From NCBI GenBank assembly GCA_015689745.1, contig WVSO01000033.1:1-32996 (forward strand): 32,996 nucleotides of DNA. Reading direction: 5' to 3'. This document shows positions 1 to 9,514 of this stretch, piece after piece (within the stretch, counting starts at the first letter, position 1; each line of letters begins with the position of its first letter). Both the position numbers and the translations under genes were made by a program. The notes under the pieces were generated by a model. It saw nothing but the letters and a program-made list of their open reading frames with translations. It was not told where the DNA came from and did not search any database. Origin of the DNA: Rhodobacterales bacterium HKCCSP123. Lineage in GTDB: Bacteria; Pseudomonadota; Alphaproteobacteria; Rhodobacterales; Rhodobacteraceae.

Positions 1-962
1 CGGCCGCCGGCCCCCCCTCCGCCGCCGTTCCGGTCAGCGAGGCGGCGCAACGGGCCGTCTTCGACCGCCTGCGCGAGGCATTGCCGCTCTGCGAGGAAGC
101 CGTGACGCTCGCGCCCGAGGCCGGCGGGCCGCTCTTCCACCTTGCCACGATCGAACAGGCTCGCGGCGAGCATCGCAGCGCGGTCGATCTCTACGGGCGT
201 GCCGCGGCTGCCGGCGTCGGGGCCGCGCACACCCGCCTTGGCGATTACTACAATTTCGGCATCGGCCCGATCCGCGCCGATATCGACCGCGCGGTCGAGG
301 CCTATCGCGCCGCGGTCGAGGCGGGCGATCCCGCCGGCATGGCGACGCTCGCCTTCATGCACCGGCTTGGCCGCGGCGTGCCGCGCGACGCGGCCGAGAT
401 GGTGCGCCTCTTCCGGGCCGCTTCCGACGAAGGCTACCATTTCGCGCAGGCCAATCTCGCGCAGATCTACCTGACGGGCGAGGGTGTGCCGGGCAATGCC
501 GACCCGGCGCTCGGCATTCCCGACCCGCGGGCCGCCGTGCCGCTCTTCGCGGCCGCCGCCCGTGGCGGGAACCTCGATGCCGCGCTGGCGCTCGGGCGTC
601 TCTACGCCGAGGGGGCCGAGGGCGTTCCGCCCAATCCCGCCTCGCGCCTGCGCTGGACGCGTGTCGCCGCCGAGAGCGGGCTGCCCGATGCCATCGCCGA
701 GCTTGCCTACCTGACGGAGCAGGGCATCGGCGGCCCCGCCGACCCCGTGGCCGCGGCGCAGGGCTATGTCGCGGCGCTCGAGACCGGCGAGGTCGATCCG
801 AATGACCTCCGCGCCGCCGGCGGCCCCCGGCCTCCCGGCTGGGACCGGCAGACCGCGATCGAGTTCCAGCTGATCCTTCAGGAGCGGGGGCTCTACCAGG
901 GCCCCATCGACGGTCTCGTCGGGCCCGGCACGCTTGGTGCGGCGCGCGCCCTCGCGGATTGA
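1..962 (+). CDS. Sel1-repeat protein with C-terminal peptidoglycan-binding domain (5' end outside window)
   Basis: The reading frame is open to the left edge (first full codon at base 3), so the N-terminus is missing; a TTG at 81 is in frame but is not a convincing start. The visible part is built of Sel1-like (TPR-type) helical repeats with recurring A-x-x-G-x-x-x-A-x-x-x-L-A spacing, for example GDYYNFGIG, ALGRLYAEGAEGVP and ELAYLTEQGIGG. The last ~40 residues look like a PG_binding_1 domain (AIEFQLILQERGLY followed by GPIDGLVGPGTL). Such proteins are usually envelope-associated scaffolds. In alphaproteobacteria this Sel1 plus PG-binding tail can follow a caspase-like domain, but that part would lie outside the window. 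The stop is TGA at 960-962. Confidence 0.8.
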   Translation, partial: AAGPPSAAVPVSEAAQRAVFDRLREALPLCEEAVTLAPEAGGPLFHLATIEQARGEHRSAVDLYGRAAAAGVGAAHTRLGDYYNFGIGPIRADIDRAVEAYRAAVEAGDPAGMATLAFMHRLGRGVPRDAAEMVRLFRAASDEGYHFAQANLAQIYLTGEGVPGNADPALGIPDPRAAVPLFAAAARGGNLDAALALGRLYAEGAEGVPPNPASRLRWTRVAAESGLPDAIAELAYLTEQGIGGPADPVAAAQGYVAALETGEVDPNDLRAAGGPRPPGWDRQTAIEFQLILQERGLYQGPIDGLVGPGTLGAARALAD

Positions 963-1002
963 AGCATCACTTGAGGAATGTCGCGTTACACATTGAAAAC
1001 AC

Positions 1003-1575
1003 TCACCGATCCATCGCGTGATACGCGGCGTTCGGCATCATGTCGGACGCGATGGCGAAGCGGTTCGACATGTTGAAGAACCCGATGACATCGGCAAGGT
1101 CGAAGATCTCCGCCTCGCTCAGCCCCGCCTCGCGCAGCGCGGCGCGGTCGGGGTCGTCGACCTCCCACGGGGTCGTCGTCAGCTTCCAGGCGAAATCCAG
1201 CATCGCGCGCTGGCGCGGCTCCAGCGGCGCGACCCGGTAGTTCATCACCAGCATCTCGCCCAGCTGCGGATCACCCGAAAGCTGTCGCACCGCCTGGCCG
1301 TGGGCGACCAGGCAGTAGAAGCACCGGTTGGCCGAGGAAACCACGACCGCCACCATCTCCCTCTCCAGCTTCGACAAGCCGGAGGGGGCCAGCATCAGCG
1401 TGTTGTAGTACTGCGCGAAGGCGCGGAGCTTGTCCTGGTTCTTCGAAAAGGTGCGCAGGACGTTGGGCACCATGCCCAGCTTTTCCATGCAGACGTCGAA
1501 ATACCGGCGCATGTCCTCGTCGAGCTCGGCGGGATCGGGCAGATCGTAGATCGACACGTGATCGGGTTGCGGCAT
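1003..1575 (-). CDS. AhpD-like peroxidase-related enzyme (carboxymuconolactone decarboxylase family)
   Basis: A 190-residue protein with the AhpD/CMD-type active-site pattern SSANRCFYCLVAHGQAV (Cys85-x-x-Cys88 and His92), the redox-active dithiol and helper histidine of alkylhydroperoxidase D-like enzymes. Length and layout fit the 'peroxidase-related enzyme' subgroup, thought to act on hydroperoxides through the dithiol. The start at 1575 was chosen over an in-frame ATG at 1623 because a GGGGAGA ribosome site sits just before it and homologues begin close to this point. It is transcribed convergently with the Sel1-repeat gene and lies downstream of the ABC transporter operon on the same strand, separated from it by strong hairpins, so it probably has its own promoter. 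The electron donor cannot be read from the sequence. Confidence 0.82.
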   Translation of the reverse strand: MPQPDHVSIYDLPDPAELDEDMRRYFDVCMEKLGMVPNVLRTFSKNQDKLRAFAQYYNTLMLAPSGLSKLEREMVAVVVSSANRCFYCLVAHGQAVRQLSGDPQLGEMLVMNYRVAPLEPRQRAMLDFAWKLTTTPWEVDDPDRAALREAGLSEAEIFDLADVIGFFNMSNRFAIASDMMPNAAYHAMDR

Positions 1576-1611
1576 GGCAGGTGTCTCCCCTTCAGGGCGT
1601 ATCTGCCCTTC

Positions 1612-1680
1612 ATCTTTCCCCAAATACGCGGGGGAGCGCGAGGGGGGAACCCCCTCGCACGGGTCGGCGCCGCAGGCGGC
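1612..1680. terminator. Double hairpin downstream of ABC operon, REP-like
   Basis: Two perfect stems lie between the end of the ABC ATPase gene and the peroxidase-related gene: GCGAGGGGG (1638-1646) pairs with CCCCCTCGC (1650-1658) around a 3-base loop, and GCCGC (1669-1673) pairs with GCGGC (1676-1680) around AG. To the left is an AT-richer segment, TTTCCCCAAATACG. Read on the minus strand this follows the ABC operon stop and could end its transcript. The arrangement of an AAATAC-type segment next to GC hairpins resembles a short element I recall as repeated between genes in Rhodobacteraceae; that resemblance is from memory. Confidence 0.5.
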
Positions 1681-1690
1681 GAAACCCCGG

Positions 1691-3393
<1,703 letters not shown>

Positions 3394-3394
<1 letters not shown>

Positions 3395-4350
3395 CAGCGC
3401 AGCCTCGGGTTCAGCGCGTCGCGCAGCCAGTCGCCCAGCAGGTTCACGGCCAGCGCGAGCGCCAGGAGCGTGCAGGCGGGGAAGAACAGGATCCACCACT
3501 CGCCCGAGAAGAGGAAGCCCTGACCGATGCGGATGAGCGTGCCGAGGCTCGGCTCGGTCGGCGGCGCGCCCACGCCGAGGAAGCTCAGCGTCGCCTCGGC
3601 GATGATGGCGAGCGCCAGCGAGATGGTGGCGATGACGAGGACGGGTGAGAGCACGTTGGGCAGGATGTGGCGCAGCATGATCGCGGCGGGCGAGCGCCCG
3701 ATCAGGCGGGCGGCCTGGACGTATTCCTTGGATTTCTCGACCAGCGTGGCGCCGCGCACCACGCGCGCGAACTGTACCCAATCGCTGAGCCCGATGGCGA
3801 TGATCAGAACCCAGATCGCCACGTCGTTGCGGTATTCAGGTGGCGTGATCCCCTTGGCCACGCCAAAGATCAGCATGGCGACGAGGATGGCGGGGAAGGT
3901 CAGCTGCACATCGGCGACACGCATGATGATGGTTTCCACCAGCCCCCCGACATAGCCCGCGATCAGCCCCAGCGTGATCCCCAGCACCATGGCGAAGCCC
4001 ACGGCGGCAAAGCCCACGAACAGCGAGATGCGCAGGCCGTAGAGGATCGTCGAGAACACGTCCCGCCCCTGGTCGTCGGTCCCGAGCATGAAGCTTTCGC
4101 CGGTGAACATGTTGGCCTCGCCCGGTGGCGTGAAGCCGTTCATGAGGTTCAGGGTCGCCGGGTTGAACGGGTCATGCGGCGCGATGAGCGGCGCGAAGAT
4201 CGCCGACAGGACCAGCAGCAGCGTGACGGCGGCCGAGATCATGGCGACCGGCGAGCGGCGGAAGGAATGGGCGAGATCGCTGTCCCAGGCAAGGGCCAGG
4301 CGCGAGCGGGCGCGGGCCGTCTGGACGCTCTGTTCGGGAAGATCCGTCAT
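3394..4350 (-). CDS. Peptide-type ABC transporter permease, DppC-like
   Basis: A 318-residue inner-membrane permease. The N-terminal cytoplasmic stretch ends in the SFRRSPVAMI motif that precedes the first membrane helix in DppC/OppC proteins. It is followed by a periplasmic loop with PHDPF and GTDDQGRDVFS, both hallmarks of the OppC_N and DppC family. The cytoplasmic EAA loop that docks onto the ATPase is visible as EYVQAARLIGRSPAAIMLRHILPN, cited here in part as VQAARLIGRSP. The gene starts 4 bases after the stop of the DppB-like permease, with GGAG in its ribosome site, and its TGA overlaps the ATPase start by one base. It would form the channel as a heterodimer with the neighbouring permease. 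Confidence 0.93.
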
Positions 4351-4354
4351 GGCC

Positions 4355-5317
4355 TCAGCTCCTCAGCCGTGGGTCGATCGCCACGTAAAGCAGATCGACG
4401 ATCAGGTTGATGCCCACGAACATCACCGAGATCAGCATCAGGTAGGCAGCCATGACCGGGATATCGACAAACTGGATCGCGTTGATGAAGAGAAGGCCGA
4501 CACCCGGCCACTGGAACACAGTTTCGGTGATGATCGCGAAGGCGATGATCGACCCAAGCTGAAGGCCCGTCACCGTGATGACCGGCACCAGCGTGTTCTT
4601 GAGGGCATGGCGGAAGTTGATCGCCTTGGTCTTCAGGCCGCGCGCGCGGGCGAAGCGGATGTAGTCCTGCCGGAGGACCTCGAGCATCTCGGATCGGACG
4701 AGGCGCATGATCAGCGTCATCTGGTAGAGCCCCAGGGTGATCGACGGAAGGATCAGTGCGACAAGCCCGGATCGCGTCAGGAAGCCGGTGGACCAGCCTC
4801 CGAGCTGGACGACCTCCCCACGTCCGAAAGACGGCAGGAGCGAGAGCTCCACCGAGAAGAGGTAGATCAGGAGGATGCCGATCAGGAAGGTGGGAAGCGA
4901 CACGCCGATCAGGCTGAGGGTCATGATCGTGTTGGCGGCCCAGCCATCGCGCCGGATCGCGGTGAAGACCCCGAGGACGATGCCGAAGACGAGCGCGAAC
5001 AGACCCGAGACGGTGGCCAGCTCCAGCGTGGCCGGAAGACGCTCGGCGATGATCTCGGCCACAGGGCGGCCCTGGCGGTAGGAGATCCCGAGATCCCCCT
5101 GCACGGCCCGTTGCAGAAAGTTCCAGTATTGCACGAAGAACGGATCGTTGAGCCCCAGGTTCTCGCGCAGCCGCTCGATGTCCTCGACGGTGCGTTCCTG
5201 CCCCAGCATCGTGTCGATCGGATCGCCCACGTAGCGGAACATGGCGAAGGCCACCAACCCCACCACGAGAAGCACGAGCACCGATTGCAGGATTCGGCGT
5301 ATGATGTAGCTGAGCAT
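4355..5317 (-). CDS. Peptide-type ABC transporter permease, DppB-like
   Basis: A 320-residue inner-membrane permease of the DppB/OppB type. It begins MLSYIIRRILQSVLVLLVVG, the usual short N-terminus plus first helix, followed by the periplasmic domain with GDPID and the RENLGLNDPFFVQYWNF segment that marks this family. The coupling loop shows DYIRFARARGLKTKAI. It is the first gene of the minus-strand permease-permease-ATPase operon, so its promoter must lie in the 396-bp non-coding stretch to its right. The binding protein that would normally lead such an operon is 0.7 kb away (6039-7595), beyond a small gene on the opposite strand. Confidence 0.93.
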   Translation of the reverse strand: MLSYIIRRILQSVLVLLVVGLVAFAMFRYVGDPIDTMLGQERTVEDIERLRENLGLNDPFFVQYWNFLQRAVQGDLGISYRQGRPVAEIIAERLPATLELATVSGLFALVFGIVLGVFTAIRRDGWAANTIMTLSLIGVSLPTFLIGILLIYLFSVELSLLPSFGRGEVVQLGGWSTGFLTRSGLVALILPSITLGLYQMTLIMRLVRSEMLEVLRQDYIRFARARGLKTKAINFRHALKNTLVPVITVTGLQLGSIIAFAIITETVFQWPGVGLLFINAIQFVDIPVMAAYLMLISVMFVGINLIVDLLYVAIDPRLRS

Positions 5318-5713
5318 GTGCCTGGCGTCCCTGTTCGCGAGGGTCAGGTCTGCATGGCCCCCAATCCCGCGTCAAGCCTTCCCCTCGCGCCAGAGATAGC
5401 GCGCGTCCCGCGTCTGTCGCCCGAAGTTGCGCGCGGAAGCACGCCTGCATGCGGAAAGGGCAGCACCGGGACGCGACGTCATCCCGCCCCCCCTCCCGGA
5501 CGGGGTCCGGACCGTCCGGGCGCGACAAAGGGGCGGCCCGGCGCCCGTCGGGCGACGTCCGGGCGCTACGGTTTTCCTCACCTGCGGAAAAAGCGGGGTC
5601 GTGTAGAGTCACAAGGGTCGGATTGAGCCGATGACCCTCACTGGCCAGAGCCATGAGTCCTTTTTCCGAGTGTGGTCTTTCGCACTGGCCTCTTTTCAAG
5701 AAAGGACCTTGTC
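5318..5713. promoter_or_regulatory. 396-bp intergenic region with several inverted repeats between permease and small secreted gene
   Basis: No convincing gene is seen here; a 69-codon frame on the minus strand (5372-5581) has no recognisable content. The region lies between two divergent genes and should hold both promoters. Visible structures: a 9-bp perfect stem CCCGGACGG/CCGTCCGGG (5495-5503 and 5512-5520); an 11-base direct repeat CGTCCGGGCGC at 5513-5523 and 5556-5566; an inverted repeat TTTTCC/GGAAAA (5572-5577 and 5586-5591); and a hairpin AGGGTCGG ... CCG-ATG-ACCCT with one 3-base bulge (5614-5638). Which of these are operators, terminators or RNA structures cannot be told by eye. 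Confidence 0.45.
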
Positions 5714-5980
5714 ATGTCTCGTTTCACCCTGTCCCTTTCCCTTGCCGCCGCCATGTTCCTGTCCGGCGCCGGTGGCGTCCTCGCCGAAGATGCCGATGTC
5801 GCCGCCGGGCTTTCACCGGACATCCTGGACCGTATCGCCGAGCTTCGGACACATGGAGACCGGTTCGACCTCGCGATCCGGCAGATCATCGCCGAGGCCG
5901 CGCGTCCGGCCTGGCAGTTCGAAGCCCCCGCGCCCGACACGGACATGGCCGCCTGCATGCAGGTTGCCTGCCTGAACTGA
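5714..5980 (+). CDS. Small secreted protein of unknown function
   Basis: An 88-residue product with a clear signal peptide: Arg at position 3, a hydrophobic core through residue ~18, and a probable cleavage after GVLA at residue 24. The mature part (~64 residues) starts with an acidic stretch and an amphipathic helix-like segment (LSPDILDRIAELRTHGDRF), and ends with two cysteines, Cys81 and Cys86, in ACMQVACLN. The ATG at 5714 is preceded by AAAGGA at a normal distance; an in-frame ATG at 5672 lacks one. I do not recognise the family. It is transcribed against the flanking transporter genes, lying exactly between the binding-protein gene and the permease genes. A role in the transporter is possible but not shown. 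Confidence 0.65.
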   Translation: MSRFTLSLSLAAAMFLSGAGGVLAEDADVAAGLSPDILDRIAELRTHGDRFDLAIRQIIAEAARPAWQFEAPAPDTDMAACMQVACLN

Positions 5981-6003
5981 TCCGCGCCGCGCGCGCGACC
6001 GGG

Positions 6004-6026
6004 GCCAGCCTTGCAGCAGGGCTGGC
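6004..6026. terminator. Hairpin between convergent small gene and binding-protein gene
   Basis: GCCAGCC (6004-6010) pairs perfectly with GGCTGGC (6020-6026) around a 9-base loop, in the 58-bp gap where the small secreted gene and the family-5 binding-protein gene converge. The plus-strand sequence after it is only moderately T-rich (GTTCGTTT), so it is a plausible but not a textbook bidirectional terminator. Confidence 0.5.
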
Positions 6027-6038
6027 ACCGGGTTCGTT

Positions 6039-7595
6039 TCAGTCGGCGGCGCCCATCTGCACCCAGCGCAGGATGAAGAAGTTGTCGGGCCGCTGGGTCA
6101 CGCTGATGCCGTTGGCGACGCCCCAGAGAAGCGGCTGCACGTAGAGCGGCACGTAGACCATGTCCTCCTGCACGATGGCCGCGGCCTCGTCGAGCATGGC
6201 CTGCCGCGCGCTCTCGTCGATCTCGGACTGGATCATCGGCAGCATCTCGTCGATGCGCGGGTTGGTGTAGCCGCCGAAATTCCACGTCCCCAGCCGCTCG
6301 CCCGCGGTGTGGACGAGGAAGCGCAGCGGGTGCTCGGCGTCGAAGGTGCCGGGCGACCATCCCAGCAGGTACATGTCGAAATTGTCGGCGCGCAGTTCCG
6401 GCCAGTAATTCGAGACCGGCATCGCATCGAGCGTCACCGTCAGGCCGATCTGCGCCAGCATGGCGACGATCGCCTGGCAGACGCTTTCGTCGTTGAGGTA
6501 GCGGTCGTTGGTGCAGGAGAGTTCGAAGGCAAAACCCTCGGGATACCCCGCCTCGGCCAGCAGGGCGCGGGCCGCCTCCGGGTCGAAGGCGGGGCGCGTG
6601 TCATTGGCGGCCGAGAAGCCGCGCGCCGAGGGCGGCACGAGCTGGCTTGCCGGTTCGGCAGCGCCGCGCATGATCGTCTGCAGGATGGCGGGCACGTTCA
6701 CGGCCTGCGCCACGGCCTGCCGGACGCGGACATCGGCAAAGGGGTTCTCGGCCCCGTTGCGGAGCGTGTCGTGATCATGGGCGAAGCCCAGCATGATCAC
6801 GCGGGTCTCGATGCCCCTGAGGACGATGGCCTCGCCGCTGGCATCGATGCGCTCGGCGTCCTGCACCGGGACGGGGTCGATCATGTCGATCTCGCCCGAC
6901 AGAAGTGCCGCGACCGCCGTGGCGGAGTTCTGGATCGGGGTGAAGACCGCGCGGGTCAGGTTGTGCTCGGGCTCGCCCCACCAGCCCTCGAAGGGCACCA
7001 GGACCGTCTCGAGGTCGGGTTGGCGGCTGTCCAGAAGGAAGGCGCCGGTGCCGTTCACGTTCAGCGTGGCGAAATTCTCGGCATCCCGCGCGGGGCGCTC
7101 GGCGCCGTTCGCGGCCGCCCATCCGCTGTCCATGATCATCCAGTTGGCGATGGAGTCGGGAAAGATCGGCTGCGGGGAGCTGGTCAGGATGTCGACCGTG
7201 TAGTCGTCGACGACCACCACCTCCGAGACGGGTGCGAACCAGCTGCGCACGTCCGATTCCTCGCTCGCGGCGCGCTCGTAGCTGAAGAGGACGTCCTCGG
7301 CCGTGAACTCGGCCCCGTCGTGGAACGTCACGCCCTCGCGCAGGGTGAAGCGCCAGCCGGTGCCCTCGGGCAGCGGTTCCCACGCCGTCGCGAGCGACGG
7401 CTCGATGGTCATGTCGCGCCCGCGGCGGACAAGCCCCTCGTAGACGTTGTTGAGAAAGCCCAGCACGGGGGCCGAGCTGACCGCATGCGGGTCCATCGTC
7501 TGCGGGTCGGTGGTGGCGGCCCAGCGGAAGGTTTCGGAAAATGCGGGTGTGGCCAGCGCCGCGGCAAGCGCGGTGGCCAGTAGAAGGCGGTTCAT
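6039..7595 (-). CDS. Family-5 extracellular solute-binding protein (peptide-type ABC transporter)
   Basis: A 518-residue periplasmic binding protein. It has a signal peptide with cleavage after TPAFS at about residue 20, then ETFRWAATTDPQTMDPH, the usual opening of SBP_bac_5 proteins. LREGVTFHDGAEFTAEDVLFS is the family signature, cited here in part as VTFHDGAEFTAEDV. DVRVRQAVAQAVN and the C-terminal QEDMVYVPLYVQP also fit. The start at 7595 is preceded by AGGGGA; the frame stays open far upstream only as a shadow of the neighbouring genes. It probably supplies substrate to the DppB/DppC-like transporter at 1691-5317, although a small opposite-strand gene separates them. A second, clearly related paralogue is encoded at 13876-15465. 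The ligand is unknown. Confidence 0.92.
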   Translation of the reverse strand: MNRLLLATALAAALATPAFSETFRWAATTDPQTMDPHAVSSAPVLGFLNNVYEGLVRRGRDMTIEPSLATAWEPLPEGTGWRFTLREGVTFHDGAEFTAEDVLFSYERAASEESDVRSWFAPVSEVVVVDDYTVDILTSSPQPIFPDSIANWMIMDSGWAAANGAERPARDAENFATLNVNGTGAFLLDSRQPDLETVLVPFEGWWGEPEHNLTRAVFTPIQNSATAVAALLSGEIDMIDPVPVQDAERIDASGEAIVLRGIETRVIMLGFAHDHDTLRNGAENPFADVRVRQAVAQAVNVPAILQTIMRGAAEPASQLVPPSARGFSAANDTRPAFDPEAARALLAEAGYPEGFAFELSCTNDRYLNDESVCQAIVAMLAQIGLTVTLDAMPVSNYWPELRADNFDMYLLGWSPGTFDAEHPLRFLVHTAGERLGTWNFGGYTNPRIDEMLPMIQSEIDESARQAMLDEAAAIVQEDMVYVPLYVQPLLWGVANGISVTQRPDNFFILRWVQMGAAD

Positions 7596-7696
7596 GATCG
7601 GGGTCCCCTGTTTGATGTGCGGCAGCCTGACGCAGGTTGGGCCGGGATGCAAAGCCAATAGTTTCACGCCTCTGTGATGGGGGCGGTGCGGCGCGG

Positions 7697-8644
7697 TCAG
7701 CCCCAGACCAGGTGCGTGACGTGGTAGAAGACCGGTGCGGCAAAGATCACGCTGTCGAGCTGGTCGAGAAAGCCGCCCTGGCCGGGGATCAGGTGCGACC
7801 AGTCCTTCACCCCCTTGTCGCGCTTGATCGCGGCGAAGACGAGGCTTCCGAACATCCCCGCGGTGCTGGCCAGCGCCGCCATCGCCGCCGCCCCCAGCGG
7901 CCCGAAGGGCGTGATCCAGCTGAGGCCCGCGCCGATCAGCGCCGCCGCGGCGATGCCCGTGACCATTCCCTCCAGCGTCTTGGGCGAAAGCCCGGGTGCG
8001 ACGCGACGCCGCCCGAAATGGCGGCCCGCGTAATAGTCGAAGAGGTCGCCGAACTGCACCACCATCGCAAGGAAGACGATCAGCAGGACCGAGCGGTCCT
8101 CGGCCCCCGGTCCCATGTCGAAGGTCAGCAGCGCGGGGACATGGCTGATGCAGAAGACGCAGATCATGAGCCCCCACTGCATCTCGGCCACGCGGACGAG
8201 GAAGCGCCGCGGGTCGCCCCTGAGGGCCGAGACGATGGGCAGGAGCAGGAAGGCGTAGACCGGGATGAACACGGTATGCAGCGCGGTCCAGCCGAGACCC
8301 ACGAAGACGTATTGCAGGGGGAGGATCACGAAGGCCGCCAGCGCCAGCGACAGGTGATCGGCCCGGCGCTTGTAGGCGTAGGTCAGGAACTCGCGCAGCG
8401 CTGCGAAACTGGCGAAGGCAAAGAGCAGCAGGATGCCGATCTCGCCCGAGAACACGGCGAGCGACAGGAGGATCACCATCGCCCACCAGGAATGCACGCG
8501 GGTCATGAAGGTCTCGACCACCGGGTCGGTTTCCCCGTGGGGAAGGCGGGCGCGCAGGATCTCGCCCAGCACGGTCAGCGCCGTCAGAAGGCCGATCACC
8601 CCCATGGCGAGAAACAGGATGTCGAGCGCGGTCTGTTCGCTCAT
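7697..8644 (-). CDS. Phosphatidate cytidylyltransferase-family membrane protein (CdsA-like)
   Basis: A 315-residue integral membrane protein with about eight hydrophobic helices. It shows the CTP_transf_1 features SPKTLEG and, near the C-terminus, the conserved run GSLVFAAIKRDKGVKDW followed by LIPGQGGFLDQLDS. CdsA enzymes make CDP-diacylglycerol from phosphatidic acid and CTP in the inner membrane. The longer N-terminus, with extra helices, resembles the YnbB branch rather than the main housekeeping CdsA, so it may be a second copy for a dedicated lipid. Its ATG overlaps the stop of the upstream acyltransferase gene by four bases (ATGA), so the two are co-transcribed and probably translationally coupled. 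Confidence 0.85.
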   Translation of the reverse strand: MSEQTALDILFLAMGVIGLLTALTVLGEILRARLPHGETDPVVETFMTRVHSWWAMVILLSLAVFSGEIGILLLFAFASFAALREFLTYAYKRRADHLSLALAAFVILPLQYVFVGLGWTALHTVFIPVYAFLLLPIVSALRGDPRRFLVRVAEMQWGLMICVFCISHVPALLTFDMGPGAEDRSVLLIVFLAMVVQFGDLFDYYAGRHFGRRRVAPGLSPKTLEGMVTGIAAAALIGAGLSWITPFGPLGAAAMAALASTAGMFGSLVFAAIKRDKGVKDWSHLIPGQGGFLDQLDSVIFAAPVFYHVTHLVWG

Positions 8645-9315
8645 GGCTCGGCATCCGGCGGCGGCGGTCTGAGCGCGACCAGCGCCTCGGCCGCGCGGGC
8701 AAGGAAAGCATCCTTGGTCTCTCCCTCGGCCACGTGCAGCGGCGTACCGAAGGTTACCGTGCAGATCAGCGGCAAGGGGATCACCTCGCCCTTCGGCATG
8801 ATCTCGTTGAGGTTGGCCACCCAGGACGGCACGAGGTCCACCCCGGGCCGGGCGCGCCCGATGTTGTAGAGCCCGGCCCGGAAGGGCAGCAGCGGCTCGT
8901 CGCCCATGTTGCGGTTGCCCTCGGGGAAGATGATCAGGCTCGACCCTTCGTCGAGGGCCGAGAGGATCGCCTCCATCGGGTCCTCGGTCCGCGCCTCGGG
9001 GCGGCGATCGACGAGGACGCAGTTGAAGACCTCGGGGCCGACGAAGGCGCGGAGCCTCGTGCTCAGCCAGTAGTCCGCGGCGGCCACGGGCCGCGTGCGC
9101 CGCCGGATATGGGCGGGCAGGCAGGCCCAGATCATCGGCATGTCCGCGTTCGAGACGTGGTTGGCGTAGTAGACGCGCTGCCGCGCGACGGGTTCCGTTC
9201 CGCGCCAGTCCGCGCGCACGGCGGTGATGAAGCGCGCGACGAAGACAAGCGCATGGCCCACGATGCGCGCTGCCATCCGGCGCGGCAGGCTTCGCCGCGA
9301 TGCTGCGGTCATCAT
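8641..9315 (-). CDS. 1-acyl-glycerol-3-phosphate acyltransferase-family protein (PlsC-like)
   Basis: A 224-residue acyltransferase with the family motifs NHVSNAD (the H-x4-D catalytic pair, His53 and Asp58) and FPEGNR (residues 130-135, the phosphate-binding FPEGTR block with Asn for Thr). It transfers an acyl chain to a lysophospholipid or related acceptor at the inner membrane. There are two adjacent ATGs at 9315 and 9312 behind GGGGAGGAC; either is a good start, and the upstream open frame is low-complexity and not believable. It forms a two-gene unit with the CdsA-like gene, producing phosphatidic acid and then CDP-diacylglycerol. It could instead acylate a non-glycerol lipid, as some roseobacter PlsC relatives do. 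Confidence 0.86.
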   Translation of the reverse strand: MMTAASRRSLPRRMAARIVGHALVFVARFITAVRADWRGTEPVARQRVYYANHVSNADMPMIWACLPAHIRRRTRPVAAADYWLSTRLRAFVGPEVFNCVLVDRRPEARTEDPMEAILSALDEGSSLIIFPEGNRNMGDEPLLPFRAGLYNIGRARPGVDLVPSWVANLNEIMPKGEVIPLPLICTVTFGTPLHVAEGETKDAFLARAAEALVALRPPPPDAEP

Positions 9316-9422
9316 CTTCGTCCTCCCCTTGGGCGACTGTGACGATCCGGTGAACGCGGCGTCAAGGGGCAGGCTCGGCCTGCCCGCGGGGCATCTCGAC
9401 AAGCGTCGGGCGGGTGGGCTAG

Positions 9423-9449
9423 CGTCCGGCACCGCCCGCAGGCCGGACG
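9423..9449. promoter_or_regulatory. Inverted repeat in divergent plsC / sulfotransferase-like promoter region
   Basis: CGTCCGGC (9423-9430) is perfectly complementary to GCCGGACG (9442-9449) across an 11-base spacer, about 65 bases before the start of the sulfotransferase-like gene. A second, shorter stem, GGCAGG/CCTGCC, is at 9368-9384. The whole gap of 199 bp (9316-9514) separates divergent genes and must contain both promoters; these repeats may be operators or 5' leader hairpins. Confidence 0.35.
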
Positions 9450-9514
9450 GCGCCGGGGCCGGCGCGCCGCCGTCATCCGTCCGCGGCCGGACCGACCACG
9501 AACGCTGGGACAGC

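Noticed and set aside
5372-5581. 69-codon frame on the minus strand in the permease upstream gap
   Set aside because: There is no clear ribosome site, the composition is Arg/Ala/Gly-rich, and it overlaps several inverted repeats; treated as non-coding.
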